Source of the DNA: Phycisphaerales bacterium
GTDB taxonomy: Bacteria > Planctomycetota > Phycisphaerae > Phycisphaerales > UBA1924
Length of the DNA: 64,000 bases
Direction: 5' to 3'
Assembly (NCBI GenBank): GCA_016709445.1
Contig: JADJMV010000006.1
Span: 372,001-436,000 of the forward strand
Part shown: in pieces, positions 25,160 to 34,199 of the stretch
How the letters are laid out: the number at the start of each line of letters is the position of its first letter
How positions within the stretch are numbered: position 1 is the stretch's first letter
The notes under the pieces: generated by a model
Seen by the model: the letters and a program-made list of their open reading frames with translations, nothing else
Databases searched by the model: none
Told to the model about the DNA's origin: nothing
Position numbers and translations under genes: made by a program

Positions 25160-27887
25160 ACACGCCATGCCGAAGCTGCTGTGGGTGTGCCTGACCCTGG
25201 GGGCACTGGGCATGGCGTCGCCGCCGGCGCAGGCCCAGGACGTGGAGGCCGAATCGGCCGAGACGGCGGACCCGGTCGAAGCCTATCTGCGGGACCGACG
25301 CCTGGATGCCCTGCTCTCAACCTACCTGCTCGACGAGCTCCGGGCGGCGTCACCCAGCGATCGGGGGACGGTCGCCGAGCGGCTCGGCAAGCACTACTCG
25401 CGTCTGCTCTCGGCCGCGGACACCCCGGAGCGGCAACGCGAGATCGAATCTCAGGCCAAGCAGCTGCTGGACCTTGTGCCCGACGCGGATTCGTTCGAAC
25501 TCCGCCTGACACTCTACAAGGCTTCGTTCCTCCTCTCCGAGTCGGTTGCCCAGCGGTTCTCGCTGCGTCTGAGCACCGCCGAGGAGCAGAACAGCGCCCT
25601 CGAGACCTTCCGCGCGGTCGAGCCGGCATTCCTCGACATCGGGCGTCGGATCGACCGGCGCGTCGAGTCGCTGGAGCAGATGGAGAGCCGCGCCACACGC
25701 GGGGACGTGCACGTCGTGCGGGATCAGCTCGCCGATGCTCGCCGGCTCCGATCACTGGCGATGTACTACGCCGGATGGTCGCAGTATTACCAGTCCCTCA
25801 TCTCCGGCGATCCGAGGAAGGCCGAGGCGGCGCGACGGAGCTTCGGCTGGCTGCTCAATGCGCCGGGCAACCGCGAGCCGACCGTCGACGGACTGCCCAC
25901 CTCGCTGCTGCGGTACGAGCATGTCGCCCGCGCGGCCATGGCCTGCGCCTTGGCCTATTCGCTCACCGGACAGGACGCCACGGCGATCCAGTGGCTCGAC
26001 GCGATAGACGCCGCCGGCGAGACCGCCCCCGAGATTCGAGAGGAGCTCTGGGGCCGCCGAATCGAGGTCCTCGCGCGGGCGCGGCGGTGGGTCGATCTGG
26101 AGCGGCTCATCGACCGCCGGCGTCTCTCGTCGGACCCCGCCAAGGCCACCCCGCTCCCGGTCCCGGAAGCGAGGCTCATCGCGGTGTGCACGCTCGAAGC
26201 GATCCAGGGTCCGGACAACAGGCCAGGGCTCGGCAAGGACCGCGACAAGCTGCTCGAGGCGATCGCCCAGGTCGCCCTCGGCGACCTTGTGGCACAGGGC
26301 GAGATCGGACATGTCCTCGACCTCGTGAAGAGATTCGGTACGTCGCCGATGGGCGACACCGGGTTTGTGGTGCTCTACGTCCGGGCCCTGCGGAGCTACG
26401 AGAGGGCCCGAGAGGCGCACGAGGCGGTGGGCGGGGGCGATGAGCCCACCAAGGACGCCACTGTGACCAACCGGTATCTCGACGCGGTGCGTGCCCTTGA
26501 TGTCGCGCAGGCCGCCCCGGACGCCCCGCAATTCCCCAAGGAGTTTGTCCAGGCCAAGATGATGCAGGGGCTGGCGCTCTACTACGCGGGCGAGCTGCGC
26601 AACGCCTCAGCCGCATTCCAGTCCGTCTTCGAACGGGCCGAAACCGTCGAACTCCGGGAGGAGTCGCTCTGGTACGCGATCGTCTCCCTCGATCGCGCGG
26701 TCGAGAACGGGGAGCGGTCGGCCGTGGAGGACCGCGACAAGCTCGCCACCCTCTACCTCTTCACGTTCCCGGCAACCGACCGGGCCGCCAAGCTCCTCCT
26801 TCGCCGTATCGACGACGGGCTCATGAGCGACGAGGAGGCGATCAAGGTCCTGCTCGACGTGCCCAAGGACTCGCCGCTCTATGAGGCGTCCCGCCGCCAC
26901 GCCTCCCGCCTGATGTACCGGCAATACCGATCGACGAGGGGACCAGAGCGAGACTACGCGGCCGCGAGGTTCGTCGAGGTCGCCGAAGAACTCATCAATC
27001 TTGATGTCGCCAAGGTCCGTTCCGGATCCAAGGAGGAAGCCCAGGAGGCCGCGAAGGCCGTGGTCCTCCGGGTGCGTCAGGCGCTCGACGCGGCGCTGAG
27101 CATCGCGGTGCCCGACGTCGCCCGGGCCACTCGACTGCTCGACTTGCTCGACGACACCGCCGCCCTGACCGGCCTCGACCTGGGGGACGCCGAAGGGGAG
27201 ATCGCATTTCGACGGCTCCAGATCGCGCTCGCACGCACGAATCCTGACGGCGTATCCGCGGCGATTGCCGAGCTGCACCGGGCCGGCGGCATCTATGCAA
27301 CTTCAGGGGATAGATTGCTCTATCAGCAGGCGCTGGAGCGATGGAAGGGGCAGACTCTGAATATCGAGGCCGCGACCGAGGTCGTGGGATATGGGCAAAG
27401 GGTCCTCGCGCAGTTTGAACCCTTGGAAGACCATACCAAGGATGCGTCGGTGATGGGCGTGCTCAACACGGTCGCCTCGGCCGCGACGGCGGTGTGGTCA
27501 CATACGCCGGACGACACCTCCATGCGGGATATTGCGATCGAGGCCGACAAGAAGCTCGTCTCGCTCGGAAAGCAGACGGCCCCCTCGCTCCGCCGCCTCG
27601 CGGTCGCGTCTGAAGCGGCGGGCAACCACCAGGTCGCGTTCGATTCGTGGACGACGTTGATGAATGGCCTGCGCGAGGGCTCCGACGGGTGGTTTGAGGC
27701 CAGGGTCGAGTCGATGGCGGTCCTCGCCGAGATCGACAGGCCTCGAGCCCGTGCCACTCTCGATCAGTACCGGGTCCTCTACCCCGACCTGGGACCAGAG
27801 CCGTTCGCGAGCCGGGCCAGAGAATTGTCGGCCCTGCTCTCCGGAGTCGCGCCGGCAGCAGAGCCCGGGACCGGAGGTGGCGGATGA
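25143..27887 (+). CDS. Large exported helical-repeat protein
   Basis: A 914-residue protein with a signal peptide (LLWVCLTLGALGMASPPAQA) and an otherwise alpha-helical body. Repeated helix pairs such as LRSLAMYYAGWSQYYQSL, AAMACALAYSLTGQ and MMQGLALYYAGELRNASAAF suggest TPR-like superhelical repeats, which bind proteins. There is no enzyme motif. It probably fills the periplasm between motor and partners. The start at 25143 has GAAGG upstream and overlaps the ExbD gene by 17 bp; ATG 25167 is the alternative. The end overlaps the next gene by 4 bp. Confidence 0.72.
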   Translation: MFPRVKHAMPKLLWVCLTLGALGMASPPAQAQDVEAESAETADPVEAYLRDRRLDALLSTYLLDELRAASPSDRGTVAERLGKHYSRLLSAADTPERQREIESQAKQLLDLVPDADSFELRLTLYKASFLLSESVAQRFSLRLSTAEEQNSALETFRAVEPAFLDIGRRIDRRVESLEQMESRATRGDVHVVRDQLADARRLRSLAMYYAGWSQYYQSLISGDPRKAEAARRSFGWLLNAPGNREPTVDGLPTSLLRYEHVARAAMACALAYSLTGQDATAIQWLDAIDAAGETAPEIREELWGRRIEVLARARRWVDLERLIDRRRLSSDPAKATPLPVPEARLIAVCTLEAIQGPDNRPGLGKDRDKLLEAIAQVALGDLVAQGEIGHVLDLVKRFGTSPMGDTGFVVLYVRALRSYERAREAHEAVGGGDEPTKDATVTNRYLDAVRALDVAQAAPDAPQFPKEFVQAKMMQGLALYYAGELRNASAAFQSVFERAETVELREESLWYAIVSLDRAVENGERSAVEDRDKLATLYLFTFPATDRAAKLLLRRIDDGLMSDEEAIKVLLDVPKDSPLYEASRRHASRLMYRQYRSTRGPERDYAAARFVEVAEELINLDVAKVRSGSKEEAQEAAKAVVLRVRQALDAALSIAVPDVARATRLLDLLDDTAALTGLDLGDAEGEIAFRRLQIALARTNPDGVSAAIAELHRAGGIYATSGDRLLYQQALERWKGQTLNIEAATEVVGYGQRVLAQFEPLEDHTKDASVMGVLNTVASAATAVWSHTPDDTSMRDIAIEADKKLVSLGKQTAPSLRRLAVASEAAGNHQVAFDSWTTLMNGLREGSDGWFEARVESMAVLAEIDRPRARATLDQYRVLYPDLGPEPFASRARELSALLSGVAPAAEPGTGGGG

Positions 27888-30700
27888 GCGGCCACGCCTT
27901 CGGCTCTCTCGGATCGCGCCCGTTGATCGAGCGGTTTCTGGGGCGTGAGGCGGCGTCGGGCCGCCTGCACAGCCTCCTCGGCCTGTTCGAGAACCCATCC
28001 GATGACGAGATCATTGCGGGCCTGCAGCGTTCGCTCGCCAAGCTCGACGAGCACCCCCAGGGGCGCACCCCCGAGGCAGACGAGGTCCGCCTGGCGCTGC
28101 ATGCCGCCGCGGCGCAGCTGCTCGACCGTGCCGTGCGAACCCAGGTCGGCGAGCGGGCCAAGGTCGCGAAGGACTCCTCGCGGGCGACGAAGGTCCGCTT
28201 GGAGCAGGACGTCCTCATTACCCTGGCCCGATACGGGGGATGGAATCGGCGAGCCCTGCGGCGTCTGACGACGCTCGCGCTGGCCCGCGGCGCCGGCCCT
28301 GATGAAGTGGCCGATGTCTTGCGACACCTCGCCTCCAGGCGACGTTCGACAACACAGTCCGCGACGCCGCGCCGCCGCCGCAAGGCGGCCCGTCCGCTGC
28401 GTCCCGCGCCGGCCGACGTTCTGAGCGAACCGGCCGTCGCGGCGCCCCACGAACCCTCGCCGGAGATCGAGGCCGACCGGCGTCGGCTCATGCTCGTGGT
28501 CGGGAGTCTCGCCACGCTGTTGGCGCTCGTCGTCGCCGTTGCGCTCATCGTCATCGCCAGCACGAGCGGGCGAAGCCGGGGTGCGCAGCCCGACCCGGGC
28601 CGGTCGGCGGCGGCGCCGCCGGCGGCGAAGCCGGCCGAGCTGCCCATGGCCGGTGGCGAAGAGCTCTTCCCCTGGAAGGGAGCCCAGCCTCAGGCCAAAC
28701 GCGACAAGCCGGACGAGGCTGCGGCGCCAAGGTACTCCCGCCTCAGTGATGCCGTCGCAGCGCTCGACTCGGCCGCCGATGGACTGGCGATCGACCCCGC
28801 GCAAGCGGTCCGCGTGTTCGATGGGGCGTTTGCCGGCGTTGGCGCGCAGTGGTGCGGGCTGACGGTCCCGCAGCAGCGGGCCGCACAACACGACGTGGTC
28901 GAGTTCGTGTACCGAGCCGTGCAACTGCCCGAGATGGCCGAAGCGGTCGTCGGCGCGGTTGCGAGGGGAGCGGCGCCGCTCGGGCGCAAAGACCAGCAGA
29001 TCTTGGCGGCCGAGATCTGGCCGGCCGCATGGTCGGTGGGCATGCTCGCCCGCCTCGCCCGCGAGCAGGACATGGGAGCCGTGGCCAGTCGGGCGGTCGA
29101 GGCGAGGCTTCGGGAAGTCGTGGGATCCTCGGTCGCCGTCTCGAGCGGCTTCGAGCAGGGTGTTCAGGCTGCGCTCTGGACGATGCTCCCCGGGCTGGTC
29201 GCCGGAGCGGAGACCGCGGGTCGCGACGAGGCATGGCAGAAATGGATCGATGCCTCACGTTTCGGCGATGCGGATTCCCCGCGCACGCTGCTGTCGGCGC
29301 TGGAGTGGGTCGTGGTCGGGGCTGCCGAGCCCACGGAGAGCGAGGTCGTGCGCAAGGCCATCGAAGCTCTGGTGTTGCGCTGTGATTGGCGTGAGGGTTC
29401 GACGGCCCGGGATTGGCTGGTCCGGATGTTCTCCGACACCCGGGTTTCCGACGCCGACCTGCACGCCATCACCACCACGCTGGCGCGGCGCTCGCAGGCG
29501 CCGGGGGTCGATGCCACAATGGCCCTGCCCGTGCGTGCCAGCGCAGATGCCCGACAGGCAATGCGGGAGCGCTATGCCGCGGCGTGGGGCCTCAGCCTCG
29601 AGGGCCCCTCGCTCGACGATCTCGCGGGCGACTGGCTCAAGGCGGCACGCGAAGTGCTCCAGCCTCCTTCGACAGAGGTGACGACCGTGACGCGTCTTGC
29701 GCGGGCCGTGAATCTCTCGCGCCTGTCCCAGGCCGCGCAGCTGCGATTCAACGGCAAACTCGATGACGCCGGTGTGCTGATCGATGAGTTTGATCGGCCC
29801 GTCGAGATGGAACTCACGAGGTGGAACCAGCGTCAGGCCGCCGAGCGTCTCGACACCGATGCCGCGATGAGCCGATGGGCGCTCGCCTACCTCTCTGCGC
29901 AACGCGACTTTCCAGAGCGGCTGCGTCTCCTGGCCGACGCGAGGAGTCAGAACTTCACGAGCCCGACCGATGCCGAGGTGCTGGTCACCGAGGCGGTCCG
30001 CGGCTCGCCGGCCCAGGCCCGCGTGGCCGCGAGGGAGGCGTTGCTCGCGCAACGACCCGGGGCGGCGCTCACGCTCGCGATGCTTGAGATTCTTCCACGA
30101 ATGCCGAGGACGCCACAGAACGCCGAGCTCGTGGCCGCCCTCACGAGCACCACCACGATGTCGGTCAACGACCCCGACTGGAAGCTGCGGACGCGTCGCG
30201 TGCTGGTCCAGACCGCGCTCGAGCAGCTCGCCGCCGAGGGGGAAGCGGGCATCATTGATGATCTCGCTGCGGTGCTCGGCGAGTCCTACGCCGCGCGCGC
30301 AACCGGCGATGGGCCGCTGTCCGAGGGGGCCACCCCGCCAAAGATCCCGCCCGATCAGGCGGCGGCGATGCTCCGAGCGCAGTGGGAGCGGCTCGCCAGG
30401 CGGGGCGGGCTCGGGTCGGAGGTGATCGAAGTGGAATCGGTGCTGGCGAGGCACGCCGCGCGCTTGGGCCTCGCCGAGGGCCCGGTCCAGACATTCGCCG
30501 CCGAGCAGATGGCGGCCTTCGAACTGATGAGTGTGGCGGTCGGGGCGGAGCGGATCGACCGCTCGGGGGATGTCAAGGGAATCCGCGACGCGGTGCGCGA
30601 ACGCCGACGGGCGGCGAAGGACGTCATCGAGCAGATCCTGGTCGTCGAGGAGGGCACGCTCGATCTCTGGGCGGTACGTCTCGGACAGGAGCAGCCATGA
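27884..30700 (+). CDS. Large single-pass membrane protein of unknown function
   Basis: A 938-residue protein. The cytoplasmic part (1-200) has a helical segment at about 28-85 (LLGLFENPSDDEIIAGLQ and DEVRLALHAAAAQLLD) that resembles a J-like fold in spacing but lacks HPD at the expected place (it has HPQ), then a basic run RRRRK. One membrane helix spans about 202-225. The exterior 700 residues are mostly helical and repetitive in Ala/Arg/Leu. No catalytic motif is seen. The ATG overlaps the previous stop and its stop overlaps the next start. Confidence 0.7.
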   Translation: MSGHAFGSLGSRPLIERFLGREAASGRLHSLLGLFENPSDDEIIAGLQRSLAKLDEHPQGRTPEADEVRLALHAAAAQLLDRAVRTQVGERAKVAKDSSRATKVRLEQDVLITLARYGGWNRRALRRLTTLALARGAGPDEVADVLRHLASRRRSTTQSATPRRRRKAARPLRPAPADVLSEPAVAAPHEPSPEIEADRRRLMLVVGSLATLLALVVAVALIVIASTSGRSRGAQPDPGRSAAAPPAAKPAELPMAGGEELFPWKGAQPQAKRDKPDEAAAPRYSRLSDAVAALDSAADGLAIDPAQAVRVFDGAFAGVGAQWCGLTVPQQRAAQHDVVEFVYRAVQLPEMAEAVVGAVARGAAPLGRKDQQILAAEIWPAAWSVGMLARLAREQDMGAVASRAVEARLREVVGSSVAVSSGFEQGVQAALWTMLPGLVAGAETAGRDEAWQKWIDASRFGDADSPRTLLSALEWVVVGAAEPTESEVVRKAIEALVLRCDWREGSTARDWLVRMFSDTRVSDADLHAITTTLARRSQAPGVDATMALPVRASADARQAMRERYAAAWGLSLEGPSLDDLAGDWLKAAREVLQPPSTEVTTVTRLARAVNLSRLSQAAQLRFNGKLDDAGVLIDEFDRPVEMELTRWNQRQAAERLDTDAAMSRWALAYLSAQRDFPERLRLLADARSQNFTSPTDAEVLVTEAVRGSPAQARVAAREALLAQRPGAALTLAMLEILPRMPRTPQNAELVAALTSTTTMSVNDPDWKLRTRRVLVQTALEQLAAEGEAGIIDDLAAVLGESYAARATGDGPLSEGATPPKIPPDQAAAMLRAQWERLARRGGLGSEVIEVESVLARHAARLGLAEGPVQTFAAEQMAAFELMSVAVGAERIDRSGDVKGIRDAVRERRRAAKDVIEQILVVEEGTLDLWAVRLGQEQP

Positions 30701-31677
30701 AGATCGTGCCGACCATCGTGGCGACCTGGACGCTGATCGCACCGTGCGTGGTCGCCGCGCAGCCGGAACAGCCGGCGCAGCCGGAGCCGCTTCCCGCTTG
30801 GATCTCCCCACGGCTCACGGCCCTCTCGCCGGGCGATCCCTCGGCGTATTTCCTCCTCGGTGAGGAAGTTGCCGACGAGTCGCAGTCTCGAGCGGAGGAA
30901 GAGCTCGCCAGGCACCTCTTTGGTCTGGCGTTCGAGCTCGACCGCCGCGATGGCACGCCGTCGTGGATCGCCCCCAGTTCCTGCCTGGCGCTGGCATCGC
31001 TCTCCCGGCTCGAGTCGGATCAGCGGTGGCTCCGGGCGCTGGCGAGCCGCATGGATTCGTCGTACGCCGCCCCGGCCTGGCAGAGCGAAAGTTCAGGGGG
31101 CGCGGTAAGCGACGCGGCGTTCACCGCAGCGGAAGCGATCGGCGAGGTCCGAGCGGGCAACGGCCTCCGCGCGAGGGATCTGCTCCAGACACCCGGCGTC
31201 CGCGAGATATTCCTGCGGTATGGCCAGCTGCTCGGATTCTCAGCGGCCACCGGTGCGCTCTGGCAGGTCGAGCAGTGGGCTTCAGAATGGCCGTGCCGAG
31301 AATGCGGCAATGAACGGGTCGTCTTCCGGCCCAACACCGACCCACCCTCCTACCGCGAGTGCTACACATGCCGGGGCAACCCGGGGCCGCGCCTTACCCA
31401 AGGGCAGCTCGTGTCGCAACTCCGGTTCGAGTCGCGACTGTTGCACGGGATCTCGCGGTCCTGGGGTGCACAGCTCTCGCTCGACTACGGAGCCCCGCTC
31501 CGTGAGGCGGCGCCGGAAGAGCTTGCCTCCGTGCTCGGAATTGATATCAACGCCCCCTATTGGCGCGACGGGGGCTGGGTGAACAGCCCGGACGCGACGA
31601 AGCCCGCCCAGCCGGCCGACGGCTCGGCTCCTACAGTTTCCGCCCCCGGACAAGAGCGAGGCCCGCCCACGGAGTGA
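30697..31677 (+). CDS. Exported protein with a periplasmic zinc ribbon
   Basis: A 326-residue protein with signal peptide IVPTIVATWTLIAPCVVAAQ. After a helical first half comes a four-cysteine ribbon, CRECGNERVVF...CYTCRGNPG (about residues 205-230), likely binding zinc, then a segment GISRSWGAQLSLDYGAPLRE and a Pro-rich end. Exported CxxC ribbons are uncommon because the periplasm oxidises cysteines; a disulfide pair is the alternative. It overlaps the previous gene by 4 bp. Confidence 0.68.
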   Translation: MKIVPTIVATWTLIAPCVVAAQPEQPAQPEPLPAWISPRLTALSPGDPSAYFLLGEEVADESQSRAEEELARHLFGLAFELDRRDGTPSWIAPSSCLALASLSRLESDQRWLRALASRMDSSYAAPAWQSESSGGAVSDAAFTAAEAIGEVRAGNGLRARDLLQTPGVREIFLRYGQLLGFSAATGALWQVEQWASEWPCRECGNERVVFRPNTDPPSYRECYTCRGNPGPRLTQGQLVSQLRFESRLLHGISRSWGAQLSLDYGAPLREAAPEELASVLGIDINAPYWRDGGWVNSPDATKPAQPADGSAPTVSAPGQERGPPTE

Positions 31678-31681
31678 CGCC

Positions 31682-32065
31682 ATGACCGACGCCGCAGCGC
31701 CGCAGACGACCGCCAAGCCCGAGATCACCTTCGAAGACTTCGCCCGCGTCGACCTGCGCGTCGCCAGGATCGTGCACGCCGAGCCGCACCCCAACGCCGA
31801 CCGCCTACTCAAGCTGCAACTCGATGACGGGAGCGGCGCCCCACGCCAGATTTGTGCGGGAATCCGGGAGTACTACCAACCCGAGCAGCTCGTCGGCCGG
31901 CACATCGTGATCGTGGCGAATCTTGCGCCCCGCAAGATCCGGGGCGAGGAGTCGCGGGGCATGCTGCTCGCCGCGAGCGACGCCCCCAAAGATGCCGAGG
32001 GCCCCCGCTCGGTCGTGGTGCTTACCCCGATGACCGAGATCGCCCCGGGTTCGATCGTCTCGTGA
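31682..32065 (+). CDS. tRNA-binding domain protein (MetRS C-terminal / Trbp111-like)
   Basis: A 127-residue OB-fold tRNA-binding protein like the C-terminal domain of methionyl-tRNA synthetase, Trbp111 or CsaA. Conserved stretches are DFARVDLRVARIVHAEPHPNADRLLKL, ICAGIREYYQPEQLVG and VIVANLAPRKIRGEESRGMLLA. It starts 4 bp after the preceding stop and is probably co-transcribed, though its role has no obvious link with the envelope genes. It converges on the next gene with only 3 bp between stops. Confidence 0.88.
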   Translation: MTDAAAPQTTAKPEITFEDFARVDLRVARIVHAEPHPNADRLLKLQLDDGSGAPRQICAGIREYYQPEQLVGRHIVIVANLAPRKIRGEESRGMLLAASDAPKDAEGPRSVVVLTPMTEIAPGSIVS

Positions 32066-32068
32066 CGG

Positions 32069-33034
32069 CTAGTCGCGCCCGCGCCTGGGTCGGCGACGCT
32101 CCCCATCCTCTGCCTCGGGTGGTGCGCCCTGGGAGGCCCGCTCGGCCAACTCATCGATGAGCGTGGCGCGCTTGTCGCGCTGCTGATCCACATCCTTGCG
32201 GAGGTCGGCGAGCCGCTCTTCCAACCGCCGAACCTCCAGTTCCCGGCGCTTGAGGCGGAGATCAACCTGTTCGGCCGCCAACTCCCTGAGCTTCGCGCGA
32301 GCGTTCTCGAGCGCGCCGTCATCGTTCGCCTGCCTCGCCCTGACGCACTCACCGCCCGCCTTGACCAGCATGAGCCCGACGCGGAAATCGTTGGTCAGGA
32401 TGTCGGCGAGTTCCTGGTCATGGTCTTTGGCGGAAAGGATCTCGCCAACCCGCGGCCCCAACCTCTGCGCAAAGAGGTCAAATCGGTGAGGATCCTCGTC
32501 TCGGGCGGTCTGGAGGCGATCGGCGTATTCGGGGGCGTTCTCCCGCAGGAATGCCATGATCTCGTCCGGGCTCACGGCGCGCGGGCCCTCGACGCCGGGC
32601 CATTCAGGCCGGCCGTTGCCGAGTCCGCGACCGCCCGGCCCGCGGGGCTCGTCGCCTGCGCGGCCCATCCCCCCGCCCGGCCCCTGGCCCATGCCCTGCC
32701 CGGGCGCCTCGTCCTGCCGGTTCCAACGCTCCCAGTTCTCGGAGAACCTTCGGACCATCATCGGGCCACCGAGTTGGTTGATGGCATCGCCGACCGCGCC
32801 CCCGTCGTCCAGGATCGTGATCGCCGAGCGGATCCGCTCGGTCGAGGCCTCCATCTGCTTGAGCATCTTCTCGAGCCGGTCGCGTAGATGCGACGCATCC
32901 AGACCCGTCGGCTGCTCCGGGGGTGGCGGCGGCGCCTGCTGGGCAAAGGCCCCCGGCGTGACGAGGGTGCCCGCGCACGCCGCGAGGCAAAGGACCGTCC
33001 GCGTGAGGTTCCAAGTCACGTTACATCCCCTCAC
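32069..33034 (-). CDS. Exported coiled-coil protein, sigma-operon member
   Basis: A 321-residue protein with a signal peptide (RTVLCLAACAGTLVTPGAFAQ). A Gly/Met-rich stretch (PGQGMGQGPGGGMG) lies in the middle, and the C-terminal half is a long predicted coiled coil (LAAEQVDLRLKRRELEVRRL...LRKDVDQQRDK) ending in a basic tail. The GTG start overlaps the previous gene's TGA (GTGA). It is the last gene of a three-gene ECF sigma operon. It could be a periplasmic sensor or chaperone of the Spy/CpxP kind; this is a guess from size and helical content. Confidence 0.65.
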   Translation of the reverse strand: MRGCNVTWNLTRTVLCLAACAGTLVTPGAFAQQAPPPPPEQPTGLDASHLRDRLEKMLKQMEASTERIRSAITILDDGGAVGDAINQLGGPMMVRRFSENWERWNRQDEAPGQGMGQGPGGGMGRAGDEPRGPGGRGLGNGRPEWPGVEGPRAVSPDEIMAFLRENAPEYADRLQTARDEDPHRFDLFAQRLGPRVGEILSAKDHDQELADILTNDFRVGLMLVKAGGECVRARQANDDGALENARAKLRELAAEQVDLRLKRRELEVRRLEERLADLRKDVDQQRDKRATLIDELAERASQGAPPEAEDGERRRPRRGRD

Positions 33035-33489
33035 GATCCGGACTCCAGACGTGGAAGACTGTCGGCGTCGTCGGATCGGGTGGCCACTCCCGCCGTATCC
33101 AGACTCAACACGGCGAGCCGGTTCTCAAATGTCTCTTCGCGAAGGACCTCGTCGAGCGCGAGCCAGGTATCGATGTCGGTCTCGAGCCGGGCGGCGGCAA
33201 CGCTGCCGCCGTCGCTCGACGGGTGGTGCCCGGGCTGGGCCATCACGAACGCGATCGCGACAGCCGCCAAAACCGTCGCCGGTGCTGCGAGCCACATCCA
33301 GAACCGAGCCAGCCCAGAGGCGCCGATCCGCGGGGCGGGAGCCTCCTCGTGCAGCAGCCGCGCGGTGCGGAGCGCGACCCGGTATGCGGCGTTCTCGCCT
33401 CCTGCGCGGGCCGCGGCCCCGGCCTCGGCCAGTCGGGCGGCCATGCTCTGGATGTCGGCCGGAATATCGGTGTCGTGCGAGTTCATCAT
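33031..33489 (-). CDS. Putative anti-sigma membrane protein
   Basis: A 152-residue protein: a cytoplasmic part of about 60 residues with helical EAGAAARAGGENAAYRVALR, one membrane helix (about 62-84, FWMWLAAPATVLAAVAIAFVM) and a 65-residue exterior part with TDIDTWLALDEVLREETFENRLAVL. It overlaps the ECF sigma gene upstream by 4 bp and the coiled-coil gene downstream by 4 bp. The role is inferred from position; there is no ZAS zinc motif. Confidence 0.65.
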   Translation of the reverse strand: MMNSHDTDIPADIQSMAARLAEAGAAARAGGENAAYRVALRTARLLHEEAPAPRIGASGLARFWMWLAAPATVLAAVAIAFVMAQPGHHPSSDGGSVAAARLETDIDTWLALDEVLREETFENRLAVLSLDTAGVATRSDDADSLPRLESGS

Positions 33490-34094
33490 GCACCCCCTGC
33501 CGGCGAGGGCAGTTCGTTGGCAATGGATTCATCCCCTGTCCCGAGCATGCGCTGGAGTTTGCGGAGCGCACGGTGGTGCCGGGCCAGCAGCGTGCCGATC
33601 GGCTCACCGAGCAGGTCGGCGATCTGTCGGAAGCTCAGCCCAGCGTGGTACCGCAACTCCACCACCTCCCGATCCGGCTTGGACAGCCGTTCCATCGCGT
33701 CCCGCAATTGGGCGAACGAGGCCTTTGTATCAGGGCCGGCGGCCTGGCCTCCCAGTTGGTCGAGCCCGTCGCCAGAGCCCGTGGTCGGGTCGCGCCGCGC
33801 CCTCCTCACGGCGTCGCGCACCCGGTTCATGGCGATGCGAAACAACCATGGCTCGAACTTGCCATGCTCGTCGTACCTCCCCTCCCGAAGCTTGATGGCG
33901 ACCGTGGCGAACACCGATTGCATCACTTCCTCTGCCGCGTCATGGTCGCGGAGCCGGCTCCGCGCGAGGGCGAAGACCCGAGGCCCGTACAGCCCGACGA
34001 GGTCGCGCCAAGCGTCCTCATCGCCGGCCCGGGCCGAACGGACGAGCTCGGCCAGATCCAAGGCCCCGTCCGCTGGTGTCGGCTCAACTCCCAC
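33486..34094 (-). CDS. ECF-family RNA polymerase sigma factor
   Basis: A sigma-70 family ECF factor of about 202 residues. Region 2 shows VRSARAGDEDAWRDLVGLY, HDAAEEVMQSVFATVA and FEPWLFRIAMNRVRDAVRR; region 4 shows LSKPDREVVELRYHAGLSFRQIADLLGEPIGTLLARHHRALRKL. The chosen GTG at 34094 has AAAGGA nine bases upstream; the frame extends ten codons further to a TTG at 34124. Its gene heads a three-gene operon with a membrane regulator and an exported coiled-coil protein, and is divergent from a DUF4286-like gene. Confidence 0.9.
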   Translation of the reverse strand: MGVEPTPADGALDLAELVRSARAGDEDAWRDLVGLYGPRVFALARSRLRDHDAAEEVMQSVFATVAIKLREGRYDEHGKFEPWLFRIAMNRVRDAVRRARRDPTTGSGDGLDQLGGQAAGPDTKASFAQLRDAMERLSKPDREVVELRYHAGLSFRQIADLLGEPIGTLLARHHRALRKLQRMLGTGDESIANELPSPAGGA

Positions 34095-34185
34095 CCAGGC
34101 CCGTCCTTTCGTACACCCGCTCAACGCCCCGTCGCCGGTGAGATTGCCCTTCTCCGGCCCGAAAGCACTCCATTTCGCGCCCTGC

Positions 34186-34191
34186 TACCTT
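34186..34191 (+). promoter_or_regulatory. -10 box TACCTT, probable leaderless start
   Basis: TACCTT lies 8 bases before the ATG at 34200, a spacing that puts the transcript start next to the start codon. It belongs to the divergent region between the small DUF4286-like gene and the sigma operon. Confidence 0.35.
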
Positions 34192-34199
34192 ACCGGTCC

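Noticed and set aside
21317..32065. Defence-system reading (Zorya-like) of the ExbB/ExbD operon
   Set aside because: Zorya has MotA/MotB-like ZorA/ZorB plus helicase or nuclease genes. Here the proteins are ExbB/ExbD-like, there is no nuclease or helicase, and most partners are exported.
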